Of a stretch of 21,982 bases of DNA, positions 1 to 10,142 are shown piece by piece. The notes under the pieces are model-generated. The model did not search any database, was not told the origin of the DNA, and saw only the letters and a list, made by a program, of their open reading frames with translations. The translations under genes were made by a program, and so were the position numbers. Numbering within the stretch: the first letter of the stretch is position 1; each line of letters begins with the position of its first letter. The stretch comes from Elysia marginata (lineage: Eukaryota > Mollusca > Gastropoda > Plakobranchidae). The stretch is taken from contig BMAT01011069.1 in assembly GCA_019649035.1 (NCBI GenBank), positions 395,523 to 417,504 of the forward strand, written 5' to 3'.

Positions 1-579
1 GTTCTATAAGGTTAGTAAAATCCATTTATTGCGGGCTAAAGTTTTTTTGTTTTTTTTTACTACTTCTTTACAGACGACAACTTATTCTTCACACACATAC
101 TCTTCATTCCAGATGATAGTTAATTCGTCGCTCTAATGTAATAACTAATATTCTTTTTTCTCAGGTGATAATTGTTTCTTTTTCCTTAGGTGATATGCAA
201 CTTTTAATTAAACCTCCCTCCCTCCCTGTTCATTGAACGGGTACACAGCTAAACCCGGTATATTTAAAAATTTTCGTTTTTGTCTTTGCGCTTAGAAATG
301 AAATTATCGGAAATGAGAATGAAGCACGTGCATTGCAGACTGCATGATGATTATGTGTCTTGCTCTAAACATTTGCAATCTGCGAACAAAATTTTATGGT
401 GAGAACACGCGTTGTACACTTTTGAAGAGCGAGCTTGATGCCGTATGCTGATCAGACCCTATTCATTGTGTTGTTAACGTAAAAAAATTGTATGAAAACT
501 GGTCATTAACGTTATGCCAAAATTCCCTAGATTTGGTCGATATTTAGTATGTTGTCCTATTAAATACCCTTCTTCATTA
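1..579. other. unresolved AT-rich sequence
   Basis: No open frame of useful length, tRNA-like box or repeat is visible. A CACGTG E-box core lies near 328, but a single six-base motif carries no weight. It may be intergenic or intronic DNA, or an element too decayed to read. Confidence 0.5.
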
Positions 580-1365
580 GGATAAGATAACACTTTATTG
601 TCCTGAAGAAAATCTGGTGCACCATACAAAAATTAAAACATATAATACATTAAGATACATACATAAAAACATAGAGTATGGTTAATTTAGGTAGTATGGA
701 ACAGCAATGGCACTAGATACACCAGAACTATAAAAATGAATCAACAACAAGAAATAAAATTAGCTAATATATACATATAACTATATAATAAGAAATTTGT
801 GGTGTCATCATAAAAAGATTTCATACACATTTGATTATATAACTATTCACAGGTTATTGAAGATGTAAAAAAAATATGTATATAAAATATCACAGAATTT
901 TTAAAATTTCATTTTTCTTGATTTTTCTTATTATGAAAGTTTCTCACCGTTCTAGGCATGGAAGATTTTCTGAACCTCTCGGATTTGGTTAATATTAAAA
1001 CGAACATCCCGCTTCTTTCTGAAAAAAGGACCCGGTTGTGCAATGGGTGAGATGGATCGTTAAGAATTTTAATCATGTTTTCTTTTCAGAAAAATTTATC
1101 GAAATTTCATCAAAAGTCTTTTGAGGAATACCAGTGAAATTTGTTGCATGCTTGATGACACTATCAATTTTTGCTATATCTTTAAAAAGGGCATTCCCTG
1201 CCCACGCACATACACAAAAAGAAATAACAGATTGTATGACTGCTTGGTAAATATGTGAGATCAGCACCTTGTCTTTTCTGAAATAGTTCAATTTTCAAAC
1301 AAAATACATTCTTTTATTTGTCTTTGAAATCGCAGACTTTGTAGGTTTGTAGGGAAAAAAAACTG
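580..1365 (-). mobile_element. CR1/L2-like LINE, 3' fragment (reverse-transcriptase C-terminus, 3' UTR and tail)
   Basis: Non-LTR retrotransposon fragment whose protein would copy its RNA into DNA at a nicked target. On the minus strand the frame 1291-1073 reads LNYFRKDKVLISHIYQAVIQ, then SVISFCVCAWAGN and a VIKHATNFTG-like motif. This is the thumb and C-terminal order of CR1/L2/Jockey-type reverse transcriptases (LRKL-YF..., YQAVIQSVLSF...WGN). A second frame, 1076-909, continues with ILNDPSHPLHNRV, LFSERSG and RFRKSSMPR, matching the usual ILxDxSHPLH...SxRSGR...T-RF--SFxP ending of these proteins. A short upstream piece up to about 1365 reads KTNKRMYFV then a stop. The copy therefore has at least one stop and one frameshift and is dead. 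About 300 bp of AT-rich 3' UTR follows, ending in AATAAAGTGTTATCTTATCC (at 599-580), a typical LINE tail. Family is seen from motifs; the exact clade is inferred. Confidence 0.72.
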
Positions 1366-1372
1366 AATAATA

Positions 1373-1380
1373 TTTAGGTT
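1373..1380. repeat. target-site duplication, RTE 3' side
   Basis: TTTAGGTT lies directly against the (CTT)n end of the RTE insertion and recurs at 1895-1902. It reads AACCTAAA on the element's own strand. Confidence 0.6.
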
Positions 1381-1894
1381 CTTCTTCTTCTTCATGGCGG
1401 ATCCTTGTAGGACGTAGCCTCCCACACAGCTGAGCGGAAACCGTCTCTGTCTTGCGCAAGAATACTGGCTTCCCTTACAGAAAAGCCAAGCCAGTTAGAA
1501 ATGTCTTGAGTCCATCTCCTTCTTGGTCTGCCTCTGCCTCTCCTGCCCTCCACAGCTCCTTCTAGACACAATTTTTCGAGGTTATTGTGTCTGACGACGT
1601 GTCCAAAATATTTCAATTTTAGTTGCTGTATATTTTTAAGGAGCTGGCGTTCTTTCATGCCGAGCTCTTGTAGGATACTTTGATTTGTTCTCTTTGCAGT
1701 CCATGGAATTCTAAGTATTTTTCTGTAGCATTTCATTTCAAATGCATCTATTTTTTCCACATCTTTTTTTGTTAGCGTCCAAGTTTCGCATCCGTATGTA
1801 GCCACTGGGAAGATGCAGGATTTCAAGATTCTCATTTTAAGAGGAGTCGATTGGCTTTTCTAGATATTTATCATAGATTTTAGTTTAGAGGTTG
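1381..1894 (-). mobile_element. RTE-clade LINE (BovB-like), 5'-truncated copy with (GAA)n tail
   Basis: The minus-strand frame 1835-1392 gives 147 residues: MRILKSCIFPVATYGCETWT, then DAFEMKCYRKILRIPWTAKR, TNQSIL, YFGHVVRHN, GRRGRGRPRRRW and a final EATSYKDPP. This is the C-terminal region of RTE reverse transcriptases, where RVPWTARRSNQSIL, FGHLMRR and RRRRGxxRMRWLD occur in the same order (recalled family pattern). Homology extends upstream in frame to about 1890 as SKLKSMINI-stop-KSQSTPLK, where the stop (TAG) sits at a usual tryptophan. The TGA stop overlaps a GAAGAAGAAGAAG tail with essentially no 3' UTR, as in this clade. The copy lacks the endonuclease and the catalytic YADD part, so it is a dead 5'-truncated insertion. 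The first methionine is not a real start. Confidence 0.85.
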
Positions 1895-1902
1895 TTTAGG
1901 TT
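1895..1902. repeat. target-site duplication, RTE 5' side
   Basis: Second copy of TTTAGGTT. It marks the truncated 5' end of the RTE copy and agrees with where reverse-transcriptase similarity stops. Confidence 0.6.
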
Positions 1903-2591
1903 AGTCCTTTATAAATTTTAATATTTTCTTTGCATGAACACCCAAACAATTTTTTAAAAGCAATTCGAATAATTAGTTTTTATTTTATCATGTTTTATAT
2001 AGTAGTCTTAATGTAGTTTAAGTCACCCATCCCCGTCCCGTGTTATAATTGTTTAGTAAGGATTAAATTAGTAATGAGATGAGCTGAAGTAGGCTGCTAG
2101 TGTTAATCTCAGTAGACTTAACATTTTCGGTTGTTACCTAGAAATTCAATGACTTGTTCTTCTTTCTTTTCATTTTATTTAAGAAAAAGCCTTTTTATGT
2201 TTTATAGTAAGGGTTTAAACATTTTTTTCTTTAGACAATCAAACCTCAAGATAAAAAGTGTAAAAATTGACCCAAAAAAAATCTTATAAACAAATACACG
2301 TTATCAAAAAGAAAAATTTGATTTTCCCGATTTGGGCCATCTGAGGATTAAAAAAAAAACAATACCAAGCATGCCCCACCTCTTCGATAATATTCGATAG
2401 CTCTAATTTATGGTTGCCTCGGCACTAACTGCCTTTGAAAGAAACATCGCTTAAACCACACCGCCACCATGACAGCAGTTTATTGATGAAGGTTTTTGCT
2501 TACCATGCATCTCTAAACGACTTGCTAACTTTGAACTAAAGCTCTACAAAGACTTCGTGTCCCCCTTGCTTTTGTTTAAATAAAAGATTGG
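1903..2591. other. unresolved AT-rich sequence, possibly the severed 5' side of the CR1-like LINE
   Basis: On the minus strand, just beyond the RTE insertion, a frame reads LGVHAKKILKFIKD. It weakly recalls the YLGV-ID-KL-F region that precedes the RLYFLRKL motif in CR1/L2 reverse transcriptases. That would fit a LINE split by the RTE insertion, but the match is short and includes a stop. The rest shows no frame, tRNA box or repeat. Confidence 0.3.
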
Positions 2592-2790
2592 CTAGTTGTA
2601 GTGACCTTTAAAAGAAGGAGAAAACTCGTGAAGGTTCAAATTGTGCAAACAGGGAGAGGGCTGGAGTATAATAGAGTCAGGCATAAAATACATTAAACAG
2701 ACAGAGACCGAGAGACAGTGAGCAAGAACGTGTAGACAGACATAGAAACATAAAATAAGGTACACTGACGAGACGTTACGGGAAAACAAG
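2592..2790. repeat. imperfect purine-rich tract
   Basis: The plus strand is enriched in GACAGA, GAGAGACAG and AAGAAGGAG-type words for about 150 bases just before the CT array. It is a degraded simple repeat. Open frames here are artefacts of composition. Confidence 0.55.
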
Positions 2791-2862
2791 ATTATACAAA
2801 TCGTGTTGATAACGGTCGAAAGGGAAACTGTGTACTCAGTTCTGTTTGGTATTGCCTGCGAG

Positions 2863-2969
2863 CTCTCTCTCCCTCACTCTTTCCATAACTCTCTTTTTTT
2901 CTACCTCATTCTCTCATTTTATCTATCTCTTTCTTTCTCGTTTTCTCTCTCTCTCTCTCTCTCTCTCTG

Positions 2970-3039
<70 letters not shown>

Positions 3040-3330
3040 GTTAGCATTGTCTTTTTTTCGGCCATTCTCTCTATCGTTTTAATTTTTCACTATATCTCTC
3101 TTTCCCTCTTTTTATCTTCCTCACACTGTCTTTCTTTCTCTCTGTCTTTATCTTTCTCTCTTTCTCTACACCTTTCTCACACTGTCTCTCTTTCTCTCTG
3201 TCTTTTTCTTTCAGAATCTGTCTCACTTATTCTCTCTATCTCTTGCTTCCTTTCTTTATTTTTCCCACTCTATCTCTCTTTCCCTCTCTATCCATCTAAG
3301 TATTCATCTATCTGTCTATCTACAAAAAAA
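2863..3330. repeat. large compound CT/TGTC/TTTC low-complexity array
   Basis: Pure (TC)n at 2944-2968 is followed by (TGTC)n to about 2989, pure (CT)n at 2989-3036, and then imperfect TTTC/TCTG sequence ending in TATC-type units. A 56-bp internal duplication is visible: CTCACACTGTCT begins at 3120 and again at 3176, each followed by a near-identical CTTTCTCTCTGTCTTT stretch. Both long Ser/Leu/Phe-rich frames across this block (2803-3411 and 2846-3082) are translations of the microsatellite and not genes. Confidence 0.95.
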
Positions 3331-3818
3331 CACAGTCTATCAGGCGACTGTAACGCACGACAACACAAAGGACAATTACTACATACATCGGAACTGCTGA
3401 GCACCAATTGAAAACAAGGTACAATTAACATAATTAAAGTTTTCGACTGCACCATGAAAGATCCTAGATATCGCAAAGCGAACAAGTTATTTGACAAATA
3501 AAAGATGGAAATGTAACTCTCAACTTCACATAGGTTATACTGGAACAGGTCCAATCATACTCAAGAAAAAGTAAAAATGCAACCTTTGCTTAATTAAAAA
3601 ATTTCCCACACTGACTAGAAAACCCAGTCTAAACAAAAGAAAGGAAATTCTATGCAGGTGTGCGCACTAAAAAAGCACCTAGAATCTAGAGGAAATTTTT
3701 ACTACACCGAAAGGAAGCAAAAAAAAAACAACTATTACAAATCTTAACTGAAGAGTGTACCAAGCTCGCAACATACCTGTCGCAGACTTTCCTAGTTGTC
3801 ATTAATATTTTAACTATT
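3331..3818. other. unresolved sequence between arrays
   Basis: No convincing frame. The 88-residue minus frame at 3288-3554 overlaps the end of the CT array and has no recognisable motif. An A-run at about 3718-3728 is the only structure seen. Confidence 0.45.
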
Positions 3819-3930
3819 TGTCTGCCTGTCTGTCTTTCTATATAACTATCTATCATTTATCTATCTATCTATCTATCCATCTGTTTATCTATCCATCTAT
3901 CTGTGTGCGTATATATATATATATATATTA
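3819..3930. repeat. TATC/TGTC array followed by (TA)n
   Basis: TGTCTGCCTGTC words pass into imperfect TATC units with CATC and TTATC variants, then a clean AT run at 3910-3928. The variants indicate an old array that is decaying. Confidence 0.9.
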
Positions 3931-4180
3931 TTAATAAAAAAAACAAGACCGTATACGCCAGGGAAATAGACTTTTACGTTTTACCTAGAAGAAAATTTGC
4001 TAACGTTATTCCTTAAATATGTGGAAGGAAAATATTTTTCGAGTTGTACACACAAACGAAAGTTCTTGTTGGTGAATACTAGTCGGCAAAACTGGTAAAC
4101 ACAGACCAGCCAGTCAACAAAGCCATCATTCTGAGTAGAGCAGTGGCAAGGCACAAAATTTAGGTTATTATGGCAATTAG

Positions 4181-4251
4181 CTATCTATCTATCTATCTGT
4201 CTGTCTGTCCATCTATCTATCTATCTATCTATCTATAAAGTCTATCTATCT
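4181..4251. repeat. TATC microsatellite with a TGTC block
   Basis: About five TATC units, three TGTC units, then about six more TATC units and a short scrap after AAAG. It is the same compound type as the neighbouring arrays. Confidence 0.92.
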
Positions 4252-5470
4252 TATACGACAGTGCACTATTATGCCTCAACGTGATTGCAAATGTAAAGCT
4301 TTTAGATCTAGCGCTACCTCTGATTGATTATTGGTACCCAATTAGCATTGCCTTTAAGTAGTTGATTCTAAACGAAAGTCGTATCTCCCATCTTTGATAT
4401 TTGCTAATATACTGAATCATAAATTTAAAGTCATGAGCGAATCCAAATGTAAGCTTGACCCACTGTAAGCAGTATTATTTTCTTTACATTTCGGATCTTC
4501 AACTAAATAATTTAACTCAGCTCAAGATCATCATTAATTTCTTAATGTTTTTTTTTAGTTTATTTATTGTTTTTATTATACTATCATTATGTTGTTGTTA
4601 GTGTTGTTGTTTTCATTAGAGGAGCCCAGTTCATTGATGTGCGTTTGATCAGGATCAACATAAAATTGCTAAAATTTAGGGAGACTTACAGCTGACTTTA
4701 TCATTATAAGCCTAATTTTGAGATAAACCTGTACCAAAGTTTATGTCCTGGCTTAATAAAGCAAACCATTAGAATTGACAGACCCCAGATATATTATGTG
4801 TTCAGGTTTAAGGATATCCAATGACATACAAAAAAAAAGCTAAATTTGTTTCGGAATTAGTCAATTGATAAGAAAAGAAATCAAGATGCTCTCAACGCCT
4901 TTCTTATTTAACATGCCCCAGAAATATTACATCAATGCATCGTGATGCCATTGTTCCTGGGAGATATTGCCAAATACAAATTCCTCTTTCTACCCCATTG
5001 CACTCACTAGAAACGAATCGCGCTTTCTCCCCACCTATCTGGTGCCCCAGTGTTTGCGTGGGCTGTGAGGAAGAAACCCCAGGCGGGGTAATAAGCTTGA
5101 TTTCTATCGCGCCGGAGAAAGGCTAGTCCCCCCATGTCGTGTGTTGTTGATCACAACAGGTGTATCAAGCAAACTTGGTGGCCGGCAGCTGAAGAAATTA
5201 TTTTCCACTCGGCCTATAAGCAAACACTCACCTCGCCAGTTAGAGACATTTTGTTGGAGAACATTAGATGAGAAGCTACGTAAAGGAGCGGAAATTGTTG
5301 TTATTATAAAATTTGATGCTATGGTGTGCCAGTGTGTGTTTTATGCACGTTTCGTGAAACTTTTAACAGGTTTCAGACGTGTTTTTTTTTAACACTAAAT
5401 ATAAATAAATGGTTCTAACATCCCGATAATACTTTTCTTAATGTAAAAGTAGACGCAAAGTTATAAGAAT
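4252..5470. other. unresolved sequence with a GC-richer patch at 4930-5300
   Basis: Mostly AT-rich, with a T-rich GTT-containing stretch at 4548-4615. The patch near 4930-5300 is clearly GC-richer and contains two adjacent open frames (4935-5126, 63 codons; 5141-5392, 83 codons). Neither has a recognisable domain, and I could not read a coherent protein on the minus strand. It could be a non-coding exon, a regulatory island or an old repeat. I do not call a gene. Confidence 0.4.
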
Positions 5471-5486
5471 ACCTATCTATCTATCG

Positions 5487-5530
<44 letters not shown>

Positions 5531-5536
5531 ATCTTT
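5471..5536. repeat. TATC microsatellite
   Basis: About 15 CTAT units with one CGAT interruption and two trailing CTTT variants. Confidence 0.93.
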
Positions 5537-5587
5537 TTATGTATAGCAAGCCAAAAATGTAAGTAAATTCACAGTACTAGATTATTT

Positions 5588-5740
5588 AGATATCTATCTA
5601 TTTATCTTCATATCTATCCAGTGGTCAATCTCTTTGTTTATTTTTTTCCATCTACATCTTTCTATTTCTCACTAGTCTATCTTTTTGTTTAACTGTCTCT
5701 TTATCTATCTTATCAACGTTTATCTATCTGTCTATCGAGA
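5588..5740. repeat. degraded TATC-rich sequence
   Basis: Short TATC runs at 5590-5620 and 5700-5736 are separated by T-rich sequence. This is probably an older arm of the preceding array. Confidence 0.75.
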
Positions 5741-8009
5741 TAAGTTTATTCTTACCAGTGAACTAAGGTCAGCTAAATTTCCCGGTATACATATTTGTAA
5801 CTTGGACTTTATTTATATATAGGAATTTTCTATCTTGCGACAAGTCAAAATAAGTCCTTAGTCAAAATTGGAGACTAGTAGGATATTATTGTCAAAGAAA
5901 AAGTTATTTTCTCTTCCTTATCACAGAAACCCGTACCCGTCCCGCATCTCGCCTGTCGCATTGTTGGGTCTTATCCGGCAGATTGTTTTCAATTAGGTTG
6001 CCATGTTAGGTCTGAGTATATGATAATTCTTATGTCTCTCAAGTCCAATAGGTAACCGAATGGTCCCTATACTTTTTTTCCTTTTTAAAAATACTTTAAA
6101 ATGTAGATTTATGTCACTAGGTCTACAGTCCCGGTTTTCTCAGGGTTGTGTTGTTCTATTCAAACGACATTGTTTGCGGTCTAGAAAGTAGTGTTTAAAA
6201 ATAACCAAGATCTCGAGAGGCGCGACTTTGTCCACCCAGTCCAACGAGAATCACCCCAATATAGTTTAATCCTGCAAAAAAAATCTGTCTATAATGGGAA
6301 GCAAGTTTATAATAGAAGGAAAGAATTTGAAACAGAAAGGAAATAATAAAGAGATTGAACAACAACACAAAAAGTAATTTTTTCAGTGGTTTAAACTGGG
6401 TGATAATGCCAATTTGATGTATAGACTCGATAAAATGTTTACGAATTTACTTAAACAAAAATAATTATGCGAGAAACAAAAAGAATGGAAACAAAGAAGC
6501 ATGGGATAACTATATAATGTATTTCGCTAAGTTTACGTTGATTAAGAAGCAGCAGTTATGCTGTTTGTGTTCAGATTAAATCTTTTTAAGCTATACTCTG
6601 GCAGTGTTTACTTTTAGGGAATGCATGATAAAAGTTATGCCTTAAAAATTGCGAGTAAGATAATCCTGCTGCTATCTTTGCGTGAAAATTATATGTATGA
6701 GATAGAAATAAACTAATAGATCGGCAAAACGGATAAAATTAAATTGAAGAGAACAGACGTAAACTCTGACATGAACAAAGTTGATAAAACTAATAATGTG
6801 GGTTTTTCAAAGTTTAATACTGGCATCACGTTCTGTTTTGGAAGGTTTATAACCGCTGAATCTGCTTTATTAGCTACTAGATTCGAAATGAAAAATAAAC
6901 CTGTCAAGGTTTATGACATGGAACTGATTACTCTCGTTTCTATGATATATATTTGTTAAAGAAACATGAAATTGAAAGCAGCACAGAGCAGACAAGGCAC
7001 AAAGGTTCATCTGCTTACAAGGAAAAACGACGAAGGCGTCGAGGATCAGATCGCTATGTAAAACACAGCGTCTTTTTTTATCTTACCCTTAAGGTGCATA
7101 ACGAGCTGTGGCGCGGATATAATAGATAGATCGTGTTGATTTGAGTTTTAACAATTTACAAACTCTGGGAGTAATAGGTGTAGTAGACTGAACTGGTTAA
7201 ACTGTCTGTTTAGTCTATGGACTTGGTTCTACTTAAACCATCCTAGAGTGATGGCATAGTCGTAATAGCGATAAAGAAAATACGCTGAAGTATTGTTTCA
7301 TAGATTCATTTCCCCTGTGTTAACCAAATTCAATTTGTAAATACAATACGCTTAGTTTCTATCATATCAGGAATACAACCCATTTATCACACACAACTGG
7401 GTCAGTGAATAAAGGCTACTGCCCATAACTGGCGTCATTTCCATAAGGTCAATTTTTCTTTACTATCGGTAACTGTCCCTATTCCCTTTCTTCGCTAGTA
7501 ATTTTCTGCCACATCGGTCCTTCCTGATGTGAAAAAATTTATCTTGAAACCTTTGAGACTTGTATAGAATATTTTCTGATCTTCCACGCTGACTTCATCT
7601 ATTTTACAAGTCTCAGAGTAGCCATTGCTAAAATTTATTAAGTTTTCTCTGGAGAAATTTTCGCTTGCATGCGCAGCATGGATACTGCACACAATGCGAA
7701 TAAGTTATGGGATTGGTTGTGAGTCAGGCTTTTTTAGGTTTCGTCTTTGCTTCAGTTAGAGATGCAAATATTCATGCTTGAAGCCGAAAGAGGGCACTAT
7801 GCTAATATGTTTCTTCTATATTTTGTCTGCAAGCTTTCACAGGTTATCAACTCGCTTTTTCCAAATATATATCTGAAACTTGTACACAATTCCATGAAGT
7901 GTTATCGACTCAGCACATCATCTAATATTCAACAGTGCAAAGGGTCTTGTGGACTTCTTTTGACTATACGTTTTTAAACATTTTGTTGCTTCCAGTCAAG
8001 TACGTTTAT
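5741..8009. other. unresolved unique sequence
   Basis: Several frames of 60-76 codons occur on both strands (for example 6744-6959 plus, 7495-7692 minus, 7747-7977 plus). None shows a known motif, none continues into a neighbour, and overlapping antisense frames of similar length exist, so I treat them as chance. No tRNA boxes, tandem repeats or transposon ends were seen. Confidence 0.45.
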
Positions 8010-8333
8010 TTAAAAAGAAGAAGAAACTGACATCTTTTTCATCTTACTATGATTTACAGATAAACAAAAATATTCAAGTCTTTTAAGATGTTTGTAACTC
8101 ATTTTGTTGAATCTCAATTTTGAACAGTTCAAAACGATATGATGTAAGTATTGTTGGTTTGTTTTGTTTTTGAATTCCCAAAACCTTTTTTCTTCAACAC
8201 TGTCATTGTGCAATCTATTTTTTTTCTTATCATCTGCATATTTTACTTCATAGCTTTTCGAACATGATGAAGAATGAAAAACCTTATGGGTACATTTCTT
8301 GCCAACAGTGCAAAATAAGGGCAAATCAATCAT
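8010..8333 (-). other. unrecognised 107-codon open frame, doubtful
   Basis: This is one of the longest frames in the window not made of microsatellite. The predicted peptide is Lys/Ser-rich and basic. It has CTVGKKC near the N-terminus and scattered cysteine and histidine, but no spacing that fits a zinc finger I recognise. No signal peptide or membrane segment is evident. The local DNA is AT-rich and no upstream promoter or splice context supports it. It may be chance, or a remnant of an element I cannot name. Confidence 0.15.
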
Positions 8334-8613
8334 ATGTAACTAAGTTGCGAAACAAGTGGAAAAGGAATTTCAGGTCAAATAAGAACAGGTCAATACTTTA
8401 AGTAAAACTCATTTGAAACTCATTTAACATTTTCGGTGTACATACATTTTCGTATTTTTTTAACCTTTTCAAACTCAAAACGTAAAAGAAAAATTACCCA
8501 TCCATTAAATGATACCACAATGCTTACGTCATAGTTTGAGTGAGCTTCATCATTATTCCCCAGCTTAATCCAGCAAAACGCAGGCTTGGCCCTAATGTGG
8601 GAACAGTCATCGT
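8334..8613. other. unresolved sequence
   Basis: Nothing recognisable between the doubtful 107-codon frame and the tandem repeat. Confidence 0.45.
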
Positions 8614-8734
8614 GTCTACCATCAAGATCCGAATAGAACCAATTGTAATCACCGGTATAGAGGTCCGAATAAAGCGATGGTAATAAGCTGTATAGAGGTC
8701 CAAAAAGCGATAGTAATAAGCTTTATAGAGGATG
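8614..8734. repeat. short tandem repeat, about 34-bp unit, just over 3 copies
   Basis: GTATAGAGGTCCGAATAAAG starts at 8655 and recurs at 8690 as GTATAGAGGTCCAAAAAG. Each is followed by CGAT(G/A)GTAATAAGCT. A third partial copy (TTATAGAGGATG) begins at 8723, and a more diverged one (GATCCGAATAGAACC...GTAATCACC) precedes them from about 8614. The central two units differ by one substitution and a 2-bp indel, so that duplication is recent relative to the outer copy. Confidence 0.85.
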
Positions 8735-8990
8735 ACCTTTAAGTATGTGGCCGATCAGCTCCCATGCAAAGCACTCGACAAAAAGCCCATTCCAGGTGCA
8801 ATTTATTGGGCTATAAAACCTTTTTTTTTGTCAGACTATGCTGAAAAGCGCAGTTTTGTAGTGTTTGCGATGTTATTAAGAACTCACCGATACCCTTTGA
8901 GCAAGAGTGAAAAGAAACCTCGTGTAGCGGTTTCATCGATTTCCACTTTTTATAGAACGAAGGACGACTTTTGTCTCTTAAACTAATGAT

Positions 8991-9135
8991 CCGTTCACAT
9001 GACGCGTGTGCCGTGCTAAAATTCAGTAACGGAGACGGACCGGTTAATTCACATGCCGCGCATCCCGTACAGAAGACCCCGGATCAGTCCTGTCCATTGG
9101 TCCGTTTTTACTCTCACATGTGGCGTTTCCATTAG
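8991..9135. repeat. CpG-rich patch with three spaced TCACATG motifs; candidate DNA-transposon end
   Basis: CCGTTCACATGACGCG begins at 8991, TTCACATGCCGCGCATCCCGT at 9048, and CTCACATGTGGCGTTTCC at 9112. The first two carry the same layout TTCACATG-CGCG-CCCGT or GCCGT. Spacing is about 54 and 65 bp. A CCATTGG word lies at about 9095. Short subterminal repeats in a CpG-rich end are common in cut-and-paste transposons of the PIF/Harbinger type, but I found no matching inverted copy in the window, so the assignment is a guess. Confidence 0.3.
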
Positions 9136-9924
9136 AAAAAGTGTAGCTTATATTCAGAGACAGAATTCTTTTCAAAGGTGAATGGGATATAAAAATCAAG
9201 TCCCCCGTCACAAAACCTAACATCAGTTAAAAATTGCAAACGCGCCATGTAAAGAGACCATCAGCGGTTTTACAAAATATGCAAGAAATTAATACGAAAA
9301 TCTCTGTACAGTAATATTGACACTTCTGATTTTAGAGATGATGTAAAATCTTATTTCGGATTAATGGGTTTCTATTTAAGTCAGCATATTGATGGATCTC
9401 TTCAACTATAACATAATTCGAAAAGTATTTTGTCTGTTTAAAGAAATAAACACCTCATAGCTGCTTATAAATGTCTTCGCATAATTACCTAAGGAGGACT
9501 GACAAAAGGCATAGGCTCCAAAAAAACCCAGTGCATAGAGTTGATTCAGGAAGATTTTGTGTGAGTACCAAATGTAGTGAAACTTTCAGAGTATAGGCAT
9601 ACAACTAAGACGCCATGTATGAAGACAACTTGTAGCGACTACTGTGGTTACAAAAAAATTTTGGGATGCAACTCGTGAAAATAGTTGGGTATCTCTCATG
9701 TGGTATTAAGGCTTGTATATCGCGATCAGAAACGGTACAGTTAAAACTTAGATAAGAATTAACACGAATATCATAAGATCGGATAAAATAGATCAAATAA
9801 CCAAACATGTCTCTGCTTCACGGGGGAAGACTCAGCTTACATCTAGAAAAACTCTTGACGTCGTCTGCAAGTATGCTGGCTAGTCTGATGTGGAAAGAGC
9901 AAGGTTTGTGATCCGCGTCTGATG
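9136..9924. other. unresolved sequence
   Basis: No supported feature. The 67-codon minus frame at 9605-9808 has no recognisable motif and does not read on into its neighbour in the same frame. Confidence 0.4.
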
Positions 9925-10142
9925 CTAAAGCTTTGAGATCATGAAATCGGCCATGGTCATATTTCCTGTGCACCCCATGTATCTTTTCTTTATGCTGCCT
10001 TCTATAACCTCTTTAATAGTGCTAGATTGAGGCAATTCCAGGGATGTCCTGGGGATCTTTTGTCGTCGATCGCTGAGTTGATAGCCCTCTATGATGCTGT
10101 TTCTAGCGATTTCTTTCCACATGTTGACAACAGTTTCAATCT
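9925..10142 (-). other. unidentified coding-like fragment
   Basis: The minus-strand frame ending at 9925 stays open from before 10142. It reads KPIIQIETVVNMWKEIARNS, IIEGYQLSDRRQKIPRTS, LELPQSSTIKEVIEGSIKKR and then a cysteine/methionine-rich end. The mix of charged and hydrophobic residues looks more protein-like than other frames here, and local GC is higher than in the flanks. The internal methionine at 10122 is not a strong start, and TTATTCAG just upstream of ATTGAAACT could be a splice acceptor. I do not recognise the family. It could be a degraded exon, a processed pseudogene or part of an element. Opposite-strand frames of similar length argue for caution. Confidence 0.25.

Noticed and set aside
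324-336. CACGTG E-box cores here and near 19334
   Set aside because: Single six-base palindromes occur by chance at this frequency and no promoter context supports them.
2803-3411. 202-codon plus-strand frame rich in Ser, Leu and Phe
   Set aside because: It is the translation of the CT/TGTC/TTTC array. The overlapping frame 2846-3082 has the same origin.
5141-5392. 83-codon plus frame in a GC-richer patch
   Set aside because: No recognisable domain, and it ends in a T-run. The patch is kept as unresolved rather than called a gene.
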